Positions 25,057-33,272 of a DNA stretch of 64,000 nucleotides are shown piece by piece. The translations under genes and the position numbers were made by a program. Numbering within the stretch: position 1 is the stretch's first letter; each line of letters begins with the position of its first letter. Under the pieces are notes generated by a model. The model made no database searches and had not been told where the DNA came from. It was given only the letters and a program-made list of their open reading frames with translations. The DNA comes from JBHOQS01 sp042408875 (GTDB lineage Bacteria; Chloroflexota; UBA11872; JBHOQS01), in the NCBI GenBank assembly GCA_042408875.1, contig JBHOQS010000019.1, forward strand, positions 62,001 to 126,000. The letters are read 5' to 3'.

Positions 25057-26904
25057 ATGAGCCAGCCAGGCTCTCTGCCGCCTCGAGTGCGCGACAGTGG
25101 CGCTGGGCTCTGGAGCGACTGGGCGCCGCCGGACGCGTTGCGCTACCAGCAGGAGGCAGCCGGACGCGACGCTGTAGAGCTGTACGTGCGCACGTACACC
25201 ACGATCCTGCGCAGCTCCGGCGATGTACGGCTGCGCGCGTTCGAGCCGGCGCACATCAACATGCGCTCCAGCCTGCATTACGATGCCGACCGCCCCTATC
25301 CCGACCCCGGCGCGTTCATTTATGCCGTGCAACGGTTGCCGCTGTGCATGCCCTCTGTAGAGCGCATCGTGCTGGGACAGCTTCCTGAGCATTTCGCTGC
25401 TGCGTTGGGTGAGGAGGTCACTACCTGGCAGCGTGTGACCGCGCCGGGCCGCCGCCGCGAATGGCGCTTCGACGGGCGCGGTACGCTGGCCACCCTGGTC
25501 GCCAGTCCGTCCGACCTCGACGACGTGATTCCCACGCTGGTGGCCTACCAGATCGAGTGGAATAAGCTACACCGACTACTGCAGGCCGACCGTGAGGCGG
25601 CGGCGCGGCTGCAATTTGCGGAGCCCCCCGATGATGCATGGCTGCGCAGCCTGGGCGAGGTCTGTCGCTTCCCCGCCGACGACTGGGAGCGCCTGCTGCG
25701 CGCCTGGGGCAGTGCAGCCTGGGAGACCTTGCGAGCGATCGCCGCGCAGGAGAAAGATATGCGCATACGCCTGCTCGGCGGCACGCATGTGGCTTACGCC
25801 CGCCTGACACGGCAGTGGTGGCAGCCGATTGCCGCGGCGCTGGCCGCACGTGGACTGGAGCGACGGCCGGTCTATTTCGTCTCCTCGAACCTGCACGGGG
25901 TGGTCAACCTGGTCAGTGGCTATGCTCGCCGCCGCGCCAAGCTCCTCTGGGAGTTCCTCGATACGACGGAAGAGGGCGAGGGGCTGGGCGAGCTGGCCAC
26001 GCTGCGCCGCGCCCGGGAGAGCTCGAACATTGACAACGTGCTGTACTATGCAGCGCGGCTATGGCATCGCTACCATTCGGACGCCGAGCTCAAGCAGCAG
26101 CGTACTGCCGAGGAAGAGGAGCGCGGCATCACTACGATCTTCCCGGTATCCGGCATTGACGTGGGAGCCCAGATCATTGAACTGGCTCGCCTGCGCCCGG
26201 AGGACCTCGACCCGCGCCTGCGCGACCTGGCACACGCGCTGGTCGGTTCCTCAGCGATCATCCTGAACATCGACTACCCCCTCGGCTTCGCGGCCTACCA
26301 CATCCTGCGCGAGGTCACCGAGTCGCTGGACCAGCTCCGCGGCGTGTATATCCTGGGCAAGGCGGCCACGCTGAACGGTGCGATCGGTGACGTCCTGATC
26401 TCCGACGTGGTCTTCGACGAGCATTCGAAGAACGTGTACACGTTCCCGAACGCGTTCAGCTACACCAGTGTTGCCCCGTTCCTGGAGCGCGGCTCGGTTC
26501 TGGACAACCAGAAGGCCGTCACGGTGAAGGGCACCTTCCTGCAAAACCGCGCCTACCTGGATTTCTTCTATCGGGAGAGCTACACCGTCGTGGAGATGGA
26601 GGCCGGGCCGTATCTATCGGCGATCTATGAGGCGACGTATCCGTCGCGTTATCCGCTTGGGGAAGACGTGCACTTCCGCACGATGCCCTTTGACTTTGGC
26701 CTGATCCATTACGCTTCAGATACCCCGTACACGCGGGCGCGCACGCTGGGTGCGCGCAGCCTTTCCTTTGAAGGCGTGGACTCAACGTATGCTTCGACTG
26801 TGGCTATCCTGCGACGCATCCTGGCGCTGGAGTCCCAGGGGCAGGCGGAGAGCACGCCTGCCGCCGTCGTTGCCCGTGGACGGGCCGGCCGTACCGGCGC
26901 ATAA
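25057..26904 (+). CDS. Large uncharacterised protein with a nucleoside-phosphorylase-like C-terminal region
   Basis: 615 residues; I do not recognise a characterised homologue, although the layout resembles a DUF family of about 600 residues. The N-terminal 350 residues are mostly helical with no motif. The C-terminal half contains GKAATLNGAIGDVLISDVVF and VVEMEAGPYLSAIYE. These resemble the IGD and V-x-MEA motifs of purine/uridine phosphorylases, where the Glu binds the ribose. Catalysis on a nucleoside or nucleotide-like substrate is therefore possible. The gene stands alone between two leftward/rightward units, with a 288-bp upstream spacer. The start ATG has only a weak ribosome site (ACACCG before it). 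Confidence 0.6.
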   Translation: MSQPGSLPPRVRDSGAGLWSDWAPPDALRYQQEAAGRDAVELYVRTYTTILRSSGDVRLRAFEPAHINMRSSLHYDADRPYPDPGAFIYAVQRLPLCMPSVERIVLGQLPEHFAAALGEEVTTWQRVTAPGRRREWRFDGRGTLATLVASPSDLDDVIPTLVAYQIEWNKLHRLLQADREAAARLQFAEPPDDAWLRSLGEVCRFPADDWERLLRAWGSAAWETLRAIAAQEKDMRIRLLGGTHVAYARLTRQWWQPIAAALAARGLERRPVYFVSSNLHGVVNLVSGYARRRAKLLWEFLDTTEEGEGLGELATLRRARESSNIDNVLYYAARLWHRYHSDAELKQQRTAEEEERGITTIFPVSGIDVGAQIIELARLRPEDLDPRLRDLAHALVGSSAIILNIDYPLGFAAYHILREVTESLDQLRGVYILGKAATLNGAIGDVLISDVVFDEHSKNVYTFPNAFSYTSVAPFLERGSVLDNQKAVTVKGTFLQNRAYLDFFYRESYTVVEMEAGPYLSAIYEATYPSRYPLGEDVHFRTMPFDFGLIHYASDTPYTRARTLGARSLSFEGVDSTYASTVAILRRILALESQGQAESTPAAVVARGRAGRTGA

Positions 26905-26937
26905 CGGCGGCAGGCCGACGGGTCAGGCCTGGACTGC

Positions 26938-27390
26938 CTATGCGACGGCAGGGCGTGCCCCAGGATGCGCCCGGCGGCGGTGTTCCTCGGTGGTCATAGG
27001 ATGCAGATCACGGCCGGCATGACCCACTCGCTCGCCACGGGGCGCCTCGATAACCTCAAGCTGAAATTCTGCCAGTGCCGGCTGAGCGCCCGGCTGCAAC
27101 TTTGGCAGCGCCAGGACCAGGACACCGTTGCCGAAGGTGGCATTTGCCAGTGCACCGTTCACCGCCTGCGGCAGCGTGATCTCGCGATAATATGGGCCAA
27201 CCGCCCACTCCGCTATAAGAAGATCACGCTCTTCCTGGCGCGGCCCGCGGTACTCTCCCCGAATGGTTACCTTGTCGCCTGAAACCGTCACGTGGATGTC
27301 CTCCGGCTCAAGCCCCGGCATCGGTGCGGCGATCATAATGCGGTCATCGCTCTGGTAGACCCGCACTGGGAGCTTCTGCGGCTCAGCCAT
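26938..27390 (-). CDS. Hsp20/alpha-crystallin small heat-shock protein
   Basis: ATP-independent holdase that keeps unfolding proteins soluble. The 150-residue protein carries the alpha-crystallin domain from about residue 7 to 100, with APMPGLEPEDIHVTV, the YYREITLP strand and the GNGVLVLALPK motif of the A-x-x-x-G-V-L class. A charged, disordered tail follows. The ATG at 27390 has GGGAGGTGGC in front; a longer frame to 27432 is unlikely. No CIRCE operator (GAGTGCTAA-type) is seen upstream. Confidence 0.9.
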   Translation of the reverse strand: MAEPQKLPVRVYQSDDRIMIAAPMPGLEPEDIHVTVSGDKVTIRGEYRGPRQEERDLLIAEWAVGPYYREITLPQAVNGALANATFGNGVLVLALPKLQPGAQPALAEFQLEVIEAPRGERVGHAGRDLHPMTTEEHRRRAHPGARPAVA

Positions 27391-27826
27391 CGTGCCACCT
27401 CCCTTAGGTACGCTGCGCACAGTGCCCCGCACTTCGCGTCACCTTAAGCGAATCCATCGTCGCACATCCCCAGCAAGGAGTCTAGAGGTTGCGCTAGAGA
27501 AGGCTAAGAGGCGCGTCCCACCGCAGGTATCCAGTGTATCGGCGTTCGATACCGATGCATGTCTATGGCCACAGGATGCGGATGCAGGAATCGGCGGGGC
27601 TAACGCTGCCGCATACGGCCTGGGAGAGGCGGATAATCATCCGCCCCCTACATCGCCATTGGTCTTACTGGGTCGTTGCCGGCTCATGTAGGCCCCTAGT
27701 GATACCGTACCCGGACGGCATACCTGCTGCCCCTGCCCCTACCCAACTGTGCAGGCTTACACCGGCGCGCCGGGACCTCCCGGCGCCGAGATGATCGTTG
27801 TGTAGCAGCTATAGTCATCTTTATGG
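27391..27826. other. 436-bp spacer with two strong hairpins, no gene seen
   Basis: It holds the promoter region of the small heat-shock gene and the 3' end of the nirK operon. One perfect hairpin is GGCGGAT-AATC-ATCCGCC at 27628-27645; another, listed separately, is at 27767-27786. A TATCG-GCGTT-CGATA inverted repeat lies near 27540. No protein-coding pattern was found. Confidence 0.55.
27767..27786 (-). terminator. Candidate terminator hairpin after the nirK operon
   Basis: GCGCCGGGA (27767-27775) and TCCCGGCGC (27778-27786) form a perfect 9-bp GC-rich stem, 41 bp past the stop of the last operon gene. No T-tract follows, so it may instead be a 3' stabilising hairpin. Confidence 0.45.
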
Positions 27827-28936
27827 TCATCTTCCGCTCGGCATACCGCCGGCAGCGCGCACCGGCACCTGCACCGTGATCGGTCCCGCGCGCTCGAACT
27901 GCAGGGTGACGGTCAGATGCGTCCCTTCGGTCAGGTCACGGCGCAGGCCGATCAGCATAATGTGCAGGCCGCCCGGCTCCAGGGTCAGGGTACCGCGCGC
28001 CGGCACGACCACGCGACCCGCCGGCTCCATACGCATCATGCCCTGGTCCATGAAGCTGCGGTGCACCTCGACGGTATCTGCCACGTCGCTGCGCGCGCCG
28101 AGCAGCACATCATCCTGGGAGCTGTGGTTGCGTATAACCAGGTAGACGGCACTCGTCCCGGTCCTGCCGGCAGCGCGGGCCCAGGCGCTTTCGATCGCAA
28201 TAGCTGATGCTCGCTGCTTCACCTGCGGCAGTAGCCGCCGAATATCGGCAGTGATCTGGGCGGGTGTCATGGTGTAGCTGTACAGCAGGCGAATGCGCCG
28301 ATCGGGATCGACCAGGTAGAGCGTCGCCGTATGGTCCATGAGGTATCCCACCGAGCTGTCCGGCACCAGACGCTTCTGCGCCAGCGCGCCGAAGGCCGCC
28401 ATGGCCTGCTCGAGCTCCCCCGCTGTGCCTGTCAGCGGGATGATCGCCGGATCGAACCCGGCGGTGTACTGCGCCAGGCGCTCGGGTGTATCACGCTCCG
28501 GGTCAACCGTGACGAAGTAGGCGTCAACGTACTGCGCATCTGCACCGAGCTCGCGGCGCACCTTCGCCACCTGACCCAGCGTCATCGGACAGACATCCGG
28601 ACAGAGAGTATACCCAAAGAAGAAAAGCGAGATCCTCCCTGCGGTATCGGCCGTCGTAAAGAGCGTGCCGTCCGCACGTTTTAACGTGAGTGGTGGAAGT
28701 TCCTGCGCCGGCGACAGCTCCGCGCCGTTGAAATGCCTCGCGGTCAGGTCACCGCGCCAGACTCCCCAGGCCAGCGCCGCCATCAGAACTCCGCCCACCA
28801 GGGCCACGAGGAGGACGCTAGCCAGCCTGGACGGCAGGCTAGCCCCTCGTGAGGGAACTGTGCTCGGCCGGCCTGCTGGCGCGTCTGCGGTCTGTGGCGC
28901 AGTCTCTCGAACCTCGGCGATGCGTGGCTGCGGCAT
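27827..28936 (-). CDS. Sco1/SenC-PCuAC fusion, copper chaperone
   Basis: 369-residue membrane-anchored copper protein with two domains in one chain. A transmembrane segment (residues 41-60) is followed by a thioredoxin-fold Sco domain. It has the Cu-binding C112-P-D-V-C116 and a distal His in YLMDHTATLY. The C-terminal 120 residues are a PCuAC domain, with a His in VEVHRSF, Met residues, then GGLHIML (the H-x-M pair). Sco and PCuAC normally act one after the other to load copper into oxidase centres. It is the last gene of the operon that encodes NirK, so delivery of copper to NirK, or to an oxidase, is likely. Confidence 0.88.
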   Translation of the reverse strand: MPQPRIAEVRETAPQTADAPAGRPSTVPSRGASLPSRLASVLLVALVGGVLMAALAWGVWRGDLTARHFNGAELSPAQELPPLTLKRADGTLFTTADTAGRISLFFFGYTLCPDVCPMTLGQVAKVRRELGADAQYVDAYFVTVDPERDTPERLAQYTAGFDPAIIPLTGTAGELEQAMAAFGALAQKRLVPDSSVGYLMDHTATLYLVDPDRRIRLLYSYTMTPAQITADIRRLLPQVKQRASAIAIESAWARAAGRTGTSAVYLVIRNHSSQDDVLLGARSDVADTVEVHRSFMDQGMMRMEPAGRVVVPARGTLTLEPGGLHIMLIGLRRDLTEGTHLTVTLQFERAGPITVQVPVRAAGGMPSGR

Positions 28937-28989
28937 AGACGTGCTCTCCTTTCAGGATCGACCGGCTCAGCGTGCCGAACTCTCCCCGA

Positions 28990-29436
28990 TCACCGCCGGG
29001 CGCCCTTTTCATTCACGATGACGGTCAAGCCGCTGTCCCCCGAGGCGATGGAGCAGCTCAGCGCACCGCGGTAGCGAAAGATACCGACCCGGTTAAACGT
29101 CATCCGCAGGGAATGCCCGGGAGCGATCGGGACATCGAAGAAGTAGTGCATGGCCTGATCGTTGTTCGCAATGACGACGCTCTGGCCGGCGACCAGATGG
29201 AGCTCGCTGGGCAAAGTGAAGATGGCCTCACCCCGCATCTGCGCGGCAGCCGCGCCCGTGGGGATCACGAAAGTAATATCGGGCGGTGTCCCGATCGGCC
29301 GGCTAGGTAGGCACGCGCCTGCAGCCAGCAGGGCCACTGCCAGCGCCGCTACGGCAAGGTACCGGAAAAGCCATGAGGTCCAGGCACGAACCGTTCTAGC
29401 AGAGGTACTACGCTGCAGAACGTGCCTAGACCTCAT
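28990..29436 (-). CDS. Cupredoxin-like lipoprotein
   Basis: 148 residues from the ATG at 29436, which has GGGAGGTAGCAGCC ahead of it. The N-terminal hydrophobic run ending LLAAGAC forms a plausible lipoprotein signal. The rest resembles the second domain of cytochrome-oxidase subunit II or a cupredoxin: a His in MHYFFDVP, then a late Cys in LSCSIASG. The second His and the Met of a complete type-1 copper site are not evident, so copper binding may be incomplete. It lies 53 bp from the Sco-PCuAC gene and 43 bp after nirK. It is likely an electron donor or structural partner. Confidence is moderate. Confidence 0.7.
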   Translation of the reverse strand: MRSRHVLQRSTSARTVRAWTSWLFRYLAVAALAVALLAAGACLPSRPIGTPPDITFVIPTGAAAAQMRGEAIFTLPSELHLVAGQSVVIANNDQAMHYFFDVPIAPGHSLRMTFNRVGIFRYRGALSCSIASGDSGLTVIVNEKGARR

Positions 29437-29479
29437 GGCTGCTACCTCCCATTTCCCTACGGAGTTGGGCACTTCAGGG

Positions 29480-30910
29480 CTACTGGCCAGGCTGCTGCAC
29501 CGGTTGGAACACCTCTGGGTTCTCCGGTCCCTCGACCTCCAGGTAAGCTGCAGCACCCTTCTCCAGGCGGCCCAGGCTGTGGTCCACCAGGACGTAGGTG
29601 CCCGGTACCTCGACCTTGAACTCCACGATCGTGGCGCCGCCTGCTGGCACCAGGGTCGTCTGCACGTTGCGCAGAGCCTCTGTGGCGCCTTCCGGATAGA
29701 CCCGATCAAAGATCTCGCCGATGACATGGAAGCTGCTGGTCAAGTTTGGCCCGCCCACGCCGAAGAAGATGCGCACCGTCTCGCCGACCCTGGCCTTTAG
29801 AGGTTTCTCCTTGGTCAGCCCGCCCACGCTGCCGTTGAACAGCACGTAGTCGGGGCGCTCGTTAAGCATCTTGGCCATATCGAACCCATGCAGGCCCTGC
29901 TGCCCGCGCTGGCCCTGGAGATAGAAGTCGCCCTGCATCACGTAGTACTCGCGGTCCACCTTCGGCAGGCCACCGGCTGGTTCCACCACGATCAGGCCGT
30001 ACATCCCATTGGCGATGTGGTGGGCCACCATCGGCGTGGCACAGTGGTACACGTACACGCCGGGGTTGAGCGCCTTGAAGCGGAAGCTTGCCTGGCCGCC
30101 GGGCGGGACCTGCATCACCTTGGCACCGCCGCCGGGGCCGGTGACTGCGTGCAGGTCGATGCTATGCGTCACCTTGCTCTCTGCCGAGTTCTTCAGCACG
30201 ATCTCGACAGTATCCCCTTCGCGCACCCGCAGCATCGGGCCGGGCACGGTGCCGCCGAAGGTCCAGAAGGTGTACGCCACACCGTCATCGAGCAGAGCGG
30301 CGACCTCCTTCGTCTCGAGCTCGAACTTCACGAAGGCCGGCTCGCTGCGCGTGATGGGCGGGGCCACCTGCGGCTGCGGCAGGCGGGTGAGTCCGCTGGG
30401 CAGCGGCTGCACCGCCGCAGCCTGGGTCTGCTGGGCCTGGCCGGTGATCTGGGCTGTCCCGCTCGAGACGGCCTGCTGCGGTGCCGTCGCGGCGGCTGCG
30501 CCGCCCGCGCCGACGATCACCTTGCCGATCATGCCAGCTTCCTTATGCCCCGGGATCGTGCACTCGAACGGGTACTCGCCGGCCTTCGTCGCCGTGACGA
30601 CCTTCGTCACCTTCTTCCCGGCCGGCACCGCGACCTTCAAGCCAATGCCCGGCACGGAGATGTCGTGCTCGATCATGCCCTTGTTCTCAATGGTGATGGC
30701 CACCGGCTTGCCGGCTGGCAGATTGATCACCGAAGGCTCGTACTTGAACTCCGTCGCCGTAATAGTCACCTCGGCCGCAGGGGTCTGCTGCCCGCCGCTC
30801 CCCTGCGGCGCAACCTGGCATGCTGCGCTGACAAGCGCCACGATCACCAGCGCGCCAAACATGAACTTGCTCCAATAGGACATCCGCAACCGTTGCACCA
30901 GCCTTTTCAT
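29480..30910 (-). CDS. nirK: Copper-containing nitrite reductase with N-terminal cupredoxin domain
   Basis: Reduces nitrite to nitric oxide outside the membrane. The 476-residue protein has a signal with a lipobox-like LVSAAC (C31). Next is a cupredoxin domain with a full type-1 set (H82, C117, H122, M127), a flexible Ala/Gln linker, and the two NirK domains. Type-1 copper ligands are H249, C290, H298 and M303; type-2 ligands are H254, H289 and H444. The catalytic pair D252 and H395 is present. This is the three-domain form known from Hyphomicrobium. The ATG overlaps the TGA of the regulator gene, giving coupled translation. Confidence 0.95.
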   Translation of the reverse strand: MKRLVQRLRMSYWSKFMFGALVIVALVSAACQVAPQGSGGQQTPAAEVTITATEFKYEPSVINLPAGKPVAITIENKGMIEHDISVPGIGLKVAVPAGKKVTKVVTATKAGEYPFECTIPGHKEAGMIGKVIVGAGGAAAATAPQQAVSSGTAQITGQAQQTQAAAVQPLPSGLTRLPQPQVAPPITRSEPAFVKFELETKEVAALLDDGVAYTFWTFGGTVPGPMLRVREGDTVEIVLKNSAESKVTHSIDLHAVTGPGGGAKVMQVPPGGQASFRFKALNPGVYVYHCATPMVAHHIANGMYGLIVVEPAGGLPKVDREYYVMQGDFYLQGQRGQQGLHGFDMAKMLNERPDYVLFNGSVGGLTKEKPLKARVGETVRIFFGVGGPNLTSSFHVIGEIFDRVYPEGATEALRNVQTTLVPAGGATIVEFKVEVPGTYVLVDHSLGRLEKGAAAYLEVEGPENPEVFQPVQQPGQ

Positions 30911-31443
30911 CGCACTGCTCCTTTCACCGCATCTGCCTTCCCAGCATCAGCATGACCTGCTGAACCGGCCGCCACCTGTCTCCGGTCCCCTGTCGCGCCC
31001 CCGTTCCGCTGCGCCGGTGGCCCGGTCCCTGGCGGGGCCACCTGCGCCAGTGCTGCGAGCGTTGCCTTGTGGAGCACGCGCGTCATGGCTGCCTGGGCCT
31101 CGCCCAGCACGCGCTCCAGCCTGCATCGGCCTGTCAGCGGACAGGACGGTGGCTGGTCCATGCAGCCGGCCAGGGACACGCGTCCTTCGATGGCCTCGAT
31201 GACTTCGAGAACGGAGATGTCCTCCGGCGATCGGGCCAGCCAGACGCCACCACCGTTCCCGCGCTGAAGGCGCAGCAGGCCAGCGTGGGCCAGGTCCCGC
31301 AGCGCCTGCCCCAGGAAGCGCTCCGGGAGCGCCTGGGCCTGTGCTAGCTCCGCCACCGTCACCGGAGCCGGTCCAGCCGTCTGCCGCTCGACCAGCTCGA
31401 TCAGAGCCCGCAGAGCGTATTCAGTGCGCTGCGTGAGCCGCAC
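30907..31443 (-). CDS. Rrf2-family Fe-S transcription regulator, NsrR-like
   Basis: 178 residues. The N-terminal winged helix (RLTQRTEYALRALIEL, then ELAQAQALPERFLGQAL) is typical of Rrf2 proteins. Three cysteines, C94, C101 and C107, form the C-x6-C-x5-C cluster-binding loop. In NsrR such a cluster reacts with nitric oxide and relieves repression. Because the gene heads the nirK operon, an NO- or nitrite-linked role is the natural guess; IscR-type sensing cannot be ruled out. The start GTG at 31443 has GGGAGG 9 bases upstream. The C-terminal 45 residues are disordered. The stop overlaps the nirK start. Confidence 0.88.
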   Translation of the reverse strand: MRLTQRTEYALRALIELVERQTAGPAPVTVAELAQAQALPERFLGQALRDLAHAGLLRLQRGNGGGVWLARSPEDISVLEVIEAIEGRVSLAGCMDQPPSCPLTGRCRLERVLGEAQAAMTRVLHKATLAALAQVAPPGTGPPAQRNGGATGDRRQVAAGSAGHADAGKADAVKGAVR

Positions 31444-31613
31444 GGACCGTCCTCCCTGCCCCTCTCCTCGCTGGCGCCGGCTGATCAGGCTGCCGGCGGT
31501 TGCACACAAAGTACATGAGATTGGTGCTCTTTCCAGAGGGAAGCGTAGCCCCTGGGAGGGCGCGCCGGCATCAGGGGAAAGCCAGGAAGTCGGGTCGGGG
31601 AAAAACCCTGATA

Positions 31614-32672
31614 TCAGAGGTGCACAATCTGGCCGGTGCACGCCGATTCAGCCGCGGCCAAGATCAAGCGTACCGACTCCAGGACGTTTTCGGGTTTCAC
31701 CACAAGCTCGGCCTCACCGCGGATCGCCGCCACGATGTTTCGGTAAAACTCAAGGTAGTTGCCGGGCACGATCTCGACCGGCACGTCGCGGAGCTCGCCG
31801 TCCTGGAGCACGCGCAAGGTCGGGGCACTCTCCGGTGGGAGCGGCAGCGGCCCGACGCGCCCCTCTCTGAGCGCTGGCTCTTGCTGATCCAGCCCGTACT
31901 GGATGTAGGCGCCGTTGCGGCCGCGCACGAACCAGCGCGGCTTGGGAATGGCACTGATGCCTCCCACCTCAATGACGTAGCGCACGCCATTGGCAAAACG
32001 GATCCATGTGAACGATGCCGTCTCCACGTCCTGCTCGGGGATACGATACTGGAAGTCGGCGAAGACGCTCTCAGGCCTGGTGCCGAACAAACCGGCGAGC
32101 TGGATGCAGTGGTCGAAGAGATGGGCGCCCCAGTCGCGGGTCGGCCCGCCGCCCGCCGCAGCCATGCCGCGCCAGCCACGCCCGCGCGGGCTCAGCCGGA
32201 AGCTTGTGACAGCCTCCTCAATGACAAAAATCTCGCCGAGCGTGCCCTGCTCCAGCACGCGCCGAATAGTCAGGTAATCGCTATCCCAACGGCGGTTGTG
32301 GAACACTGAGAAGACCACGCCAGCCCGCCGCGCTGCCTCGATCATGGCGCGGCCTTCCTCCAGGGTCAGGCACATGATCTTGTCGGTCACTACGTGCTTG
32401 CCGGCACGCGCAGCTTGAATAACCATGGGCGCGTGGGTGTCATGCGGCGTCGCCACAATGACAAGGTCGACCTGCGGATCCTGGAGAAGTTCTTCGTAGG
32501 TTGGGTACGTGCGCACGCCCCAGTCTGCCTCGGCCTGGGCGCGCCGCTCGGCTGAGCGGGAAAACACCCCGTGAAGCCGGAGTCCTTCGGTATGTGCCAC
32601 TAGGTTGGCGTGGAAGACCTTCCCGGCCAGGCCATAGCCGGCGATAGCCACGTTGATCGGATCAGAAGCCAT
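31614..32672 (-). CDS. Gfo/Idh/MocA-family oxidoreductase
   Basis: 352-residue NAD(P)-dependent oxidoreductase. The glycine motif is GYGLAGKVFH and the catalytic stretch is VTDKIM, so the key Lys is kept while the Glu before it becomes Asp. The WGAHLFDHCIQLAG segment carries the His normally close to the substrate. Members act on sugars, inositols or their derivatives. The start ATG at 32672 is preceded by only a loose GCAAGGAG. It is divergent from the toxin-antitoxin remnant, and its 3' end lies near the start of the nirK operon, read in the same direction. Substrate unknown. Confidence 0.85.
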   Translation of the reverse strand: MASDPINVAIAGYGLAGKVFHANLVAHTEGLRLHGVFSRSAERRAQAEADWGVRTYPTYEELLQDPQVDLVIVATPHDTHAPMVIQAARAGKHVVTDKIMCLTLEEGRAMIEAARRAGVVFSVFHNRRWDSDYLTIRRVLEQGTLGEIFVIEEAVTSFRLSPRGRGWRGMAAAGGGPTRDWGAHLFDHCIQLAGLFGTRPESVFADFQYRIPEQDVETASFTWIRFANGVRYVIEVGGISAIPKPRWFVRGRNGAYIQYGLDQQEPALREGRVGPLPLPPESAPTLRVLQDGELRDVPVEIVPGNYLEFYRNIVAAIRGEAELVVKPENVLESVRLILAAAESACTGQIVHL

Positions 32673-32952
32673 GGCCGATGCTCCTTGCATCGCTGGAGTT
32701 TTTGGGTCTGCAGAGTTCCGAGATACGCTGGGAGATGCTCCGAACAGAGAGCGTAGCCAGCTGCGCGAAGGCGAACTCAGGCCGACAGACACGAGCATCC
32801 GTGTGCCACCGGCTCAGTGCGTTCGCCCGCAGTCATGGTACGCTGTAAAATAGGTGAGGCGCAAGCGCCCTTCTCGCCGGCTATAGACCTCGCCGGCTAT
32901 GTACCAGGATGGTGGGCAGAAGCTACAAATATCGCGCACAAAGGTCAACTGA

Positions 32953-33170
32953 TTAAGAGCCTTCACTGCGTATATCGCGTACGATCCGACGACCAACCTC
33001 TACGTTGGTATTGTTCCCGGGATCCCTTCTATCGGCACGCTGATAGTAAGGCACCCTCTGTTCTCAACCATCCTGGTAGAGAATTCGCGCACCCATTGGT
33101 CCGCGAGATCCTTCGAGAGATAAAGAGAACACCAGAGCAATTTAGTGAAGAAATAAAAGTGAAGAAATAA
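32953..33170 (+). pseudogene. Decayed hicBA toxin-antitoxin locus with internal deletion
   Basis: Two pieces in different frames. From about 32965 the frame reads TAYIAYDPTTNLYVGIVPG, a strong match to the N-terminus of HicB-type antitoxins (Y-x-V/A-x-x-x-DP...YVG-x-VP-G/D). It has lost a start codon (TTA where one is expected) and diverges after about 33036. From 33069 another frame reads HPGREFAHPLVREILREI and then TPEQF, resembling the C-terminal end of HicA toxins. It ends with a TAA at 33168-33170. An intact locus would need about 250 more bases between the pieces. HicA is an mRNA interferase and HicB its antitoxin; neither would be functional here. Confidence 0.5.
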
Positions 33171-33171
33171 A
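33144..33171. repeat. 14-bp tandem duplication at the end of the hicBA remnant
   Basis: AGTGAAGAAATAAA is repeated perfectly at 33144-33157 and 33158-33171. The second copy includes the TAA that ends the HicA-like frame. Confidence 0.9.
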
Positions 33172-33272
33172 GAAGTGATAGTATTGCACAGGGAAACGCT
33201 TTTCGATTGCCATATCATGGCCTCTCTAAGCAGGAAGACAGCGACACGAAGCATAAAATAACGGGACAGAAG

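Larger units (their letters stand above)
32673..33272. other. 600-bp spacer with a toxin-antitoxin remnant
   Basis: This stretch between divergent genes holds the hicBA remnant at 32953-33170 and a 14-bp tandem duplication at 33144-33171. A TAAAAT at 32846-32851 could be a -10 box for the rightward remnant. Otherwise it is AT-richer than the rest of the window and no intact gene was found. Confidence 0.6.

Noticed and set aside
25057..26904. A defence-system call for the phosphorylase-like protein
   Set aside because: No nuclease, nucleotidyl cyclase or other defence gene is adjacent, so context does not support it.
27391..27500. CIRCE-type operator before the hsp20 gene
   Set aside because: No TTAGCACTC-N9-GAGTGCTAA or close variant was found.
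29888..30955. Long rightward open frame opposite nirK
   Set aside because: Antisense to NirK, which has every catalytic residue; the frame has a skewed Arg/His/Leu composition and no domain.
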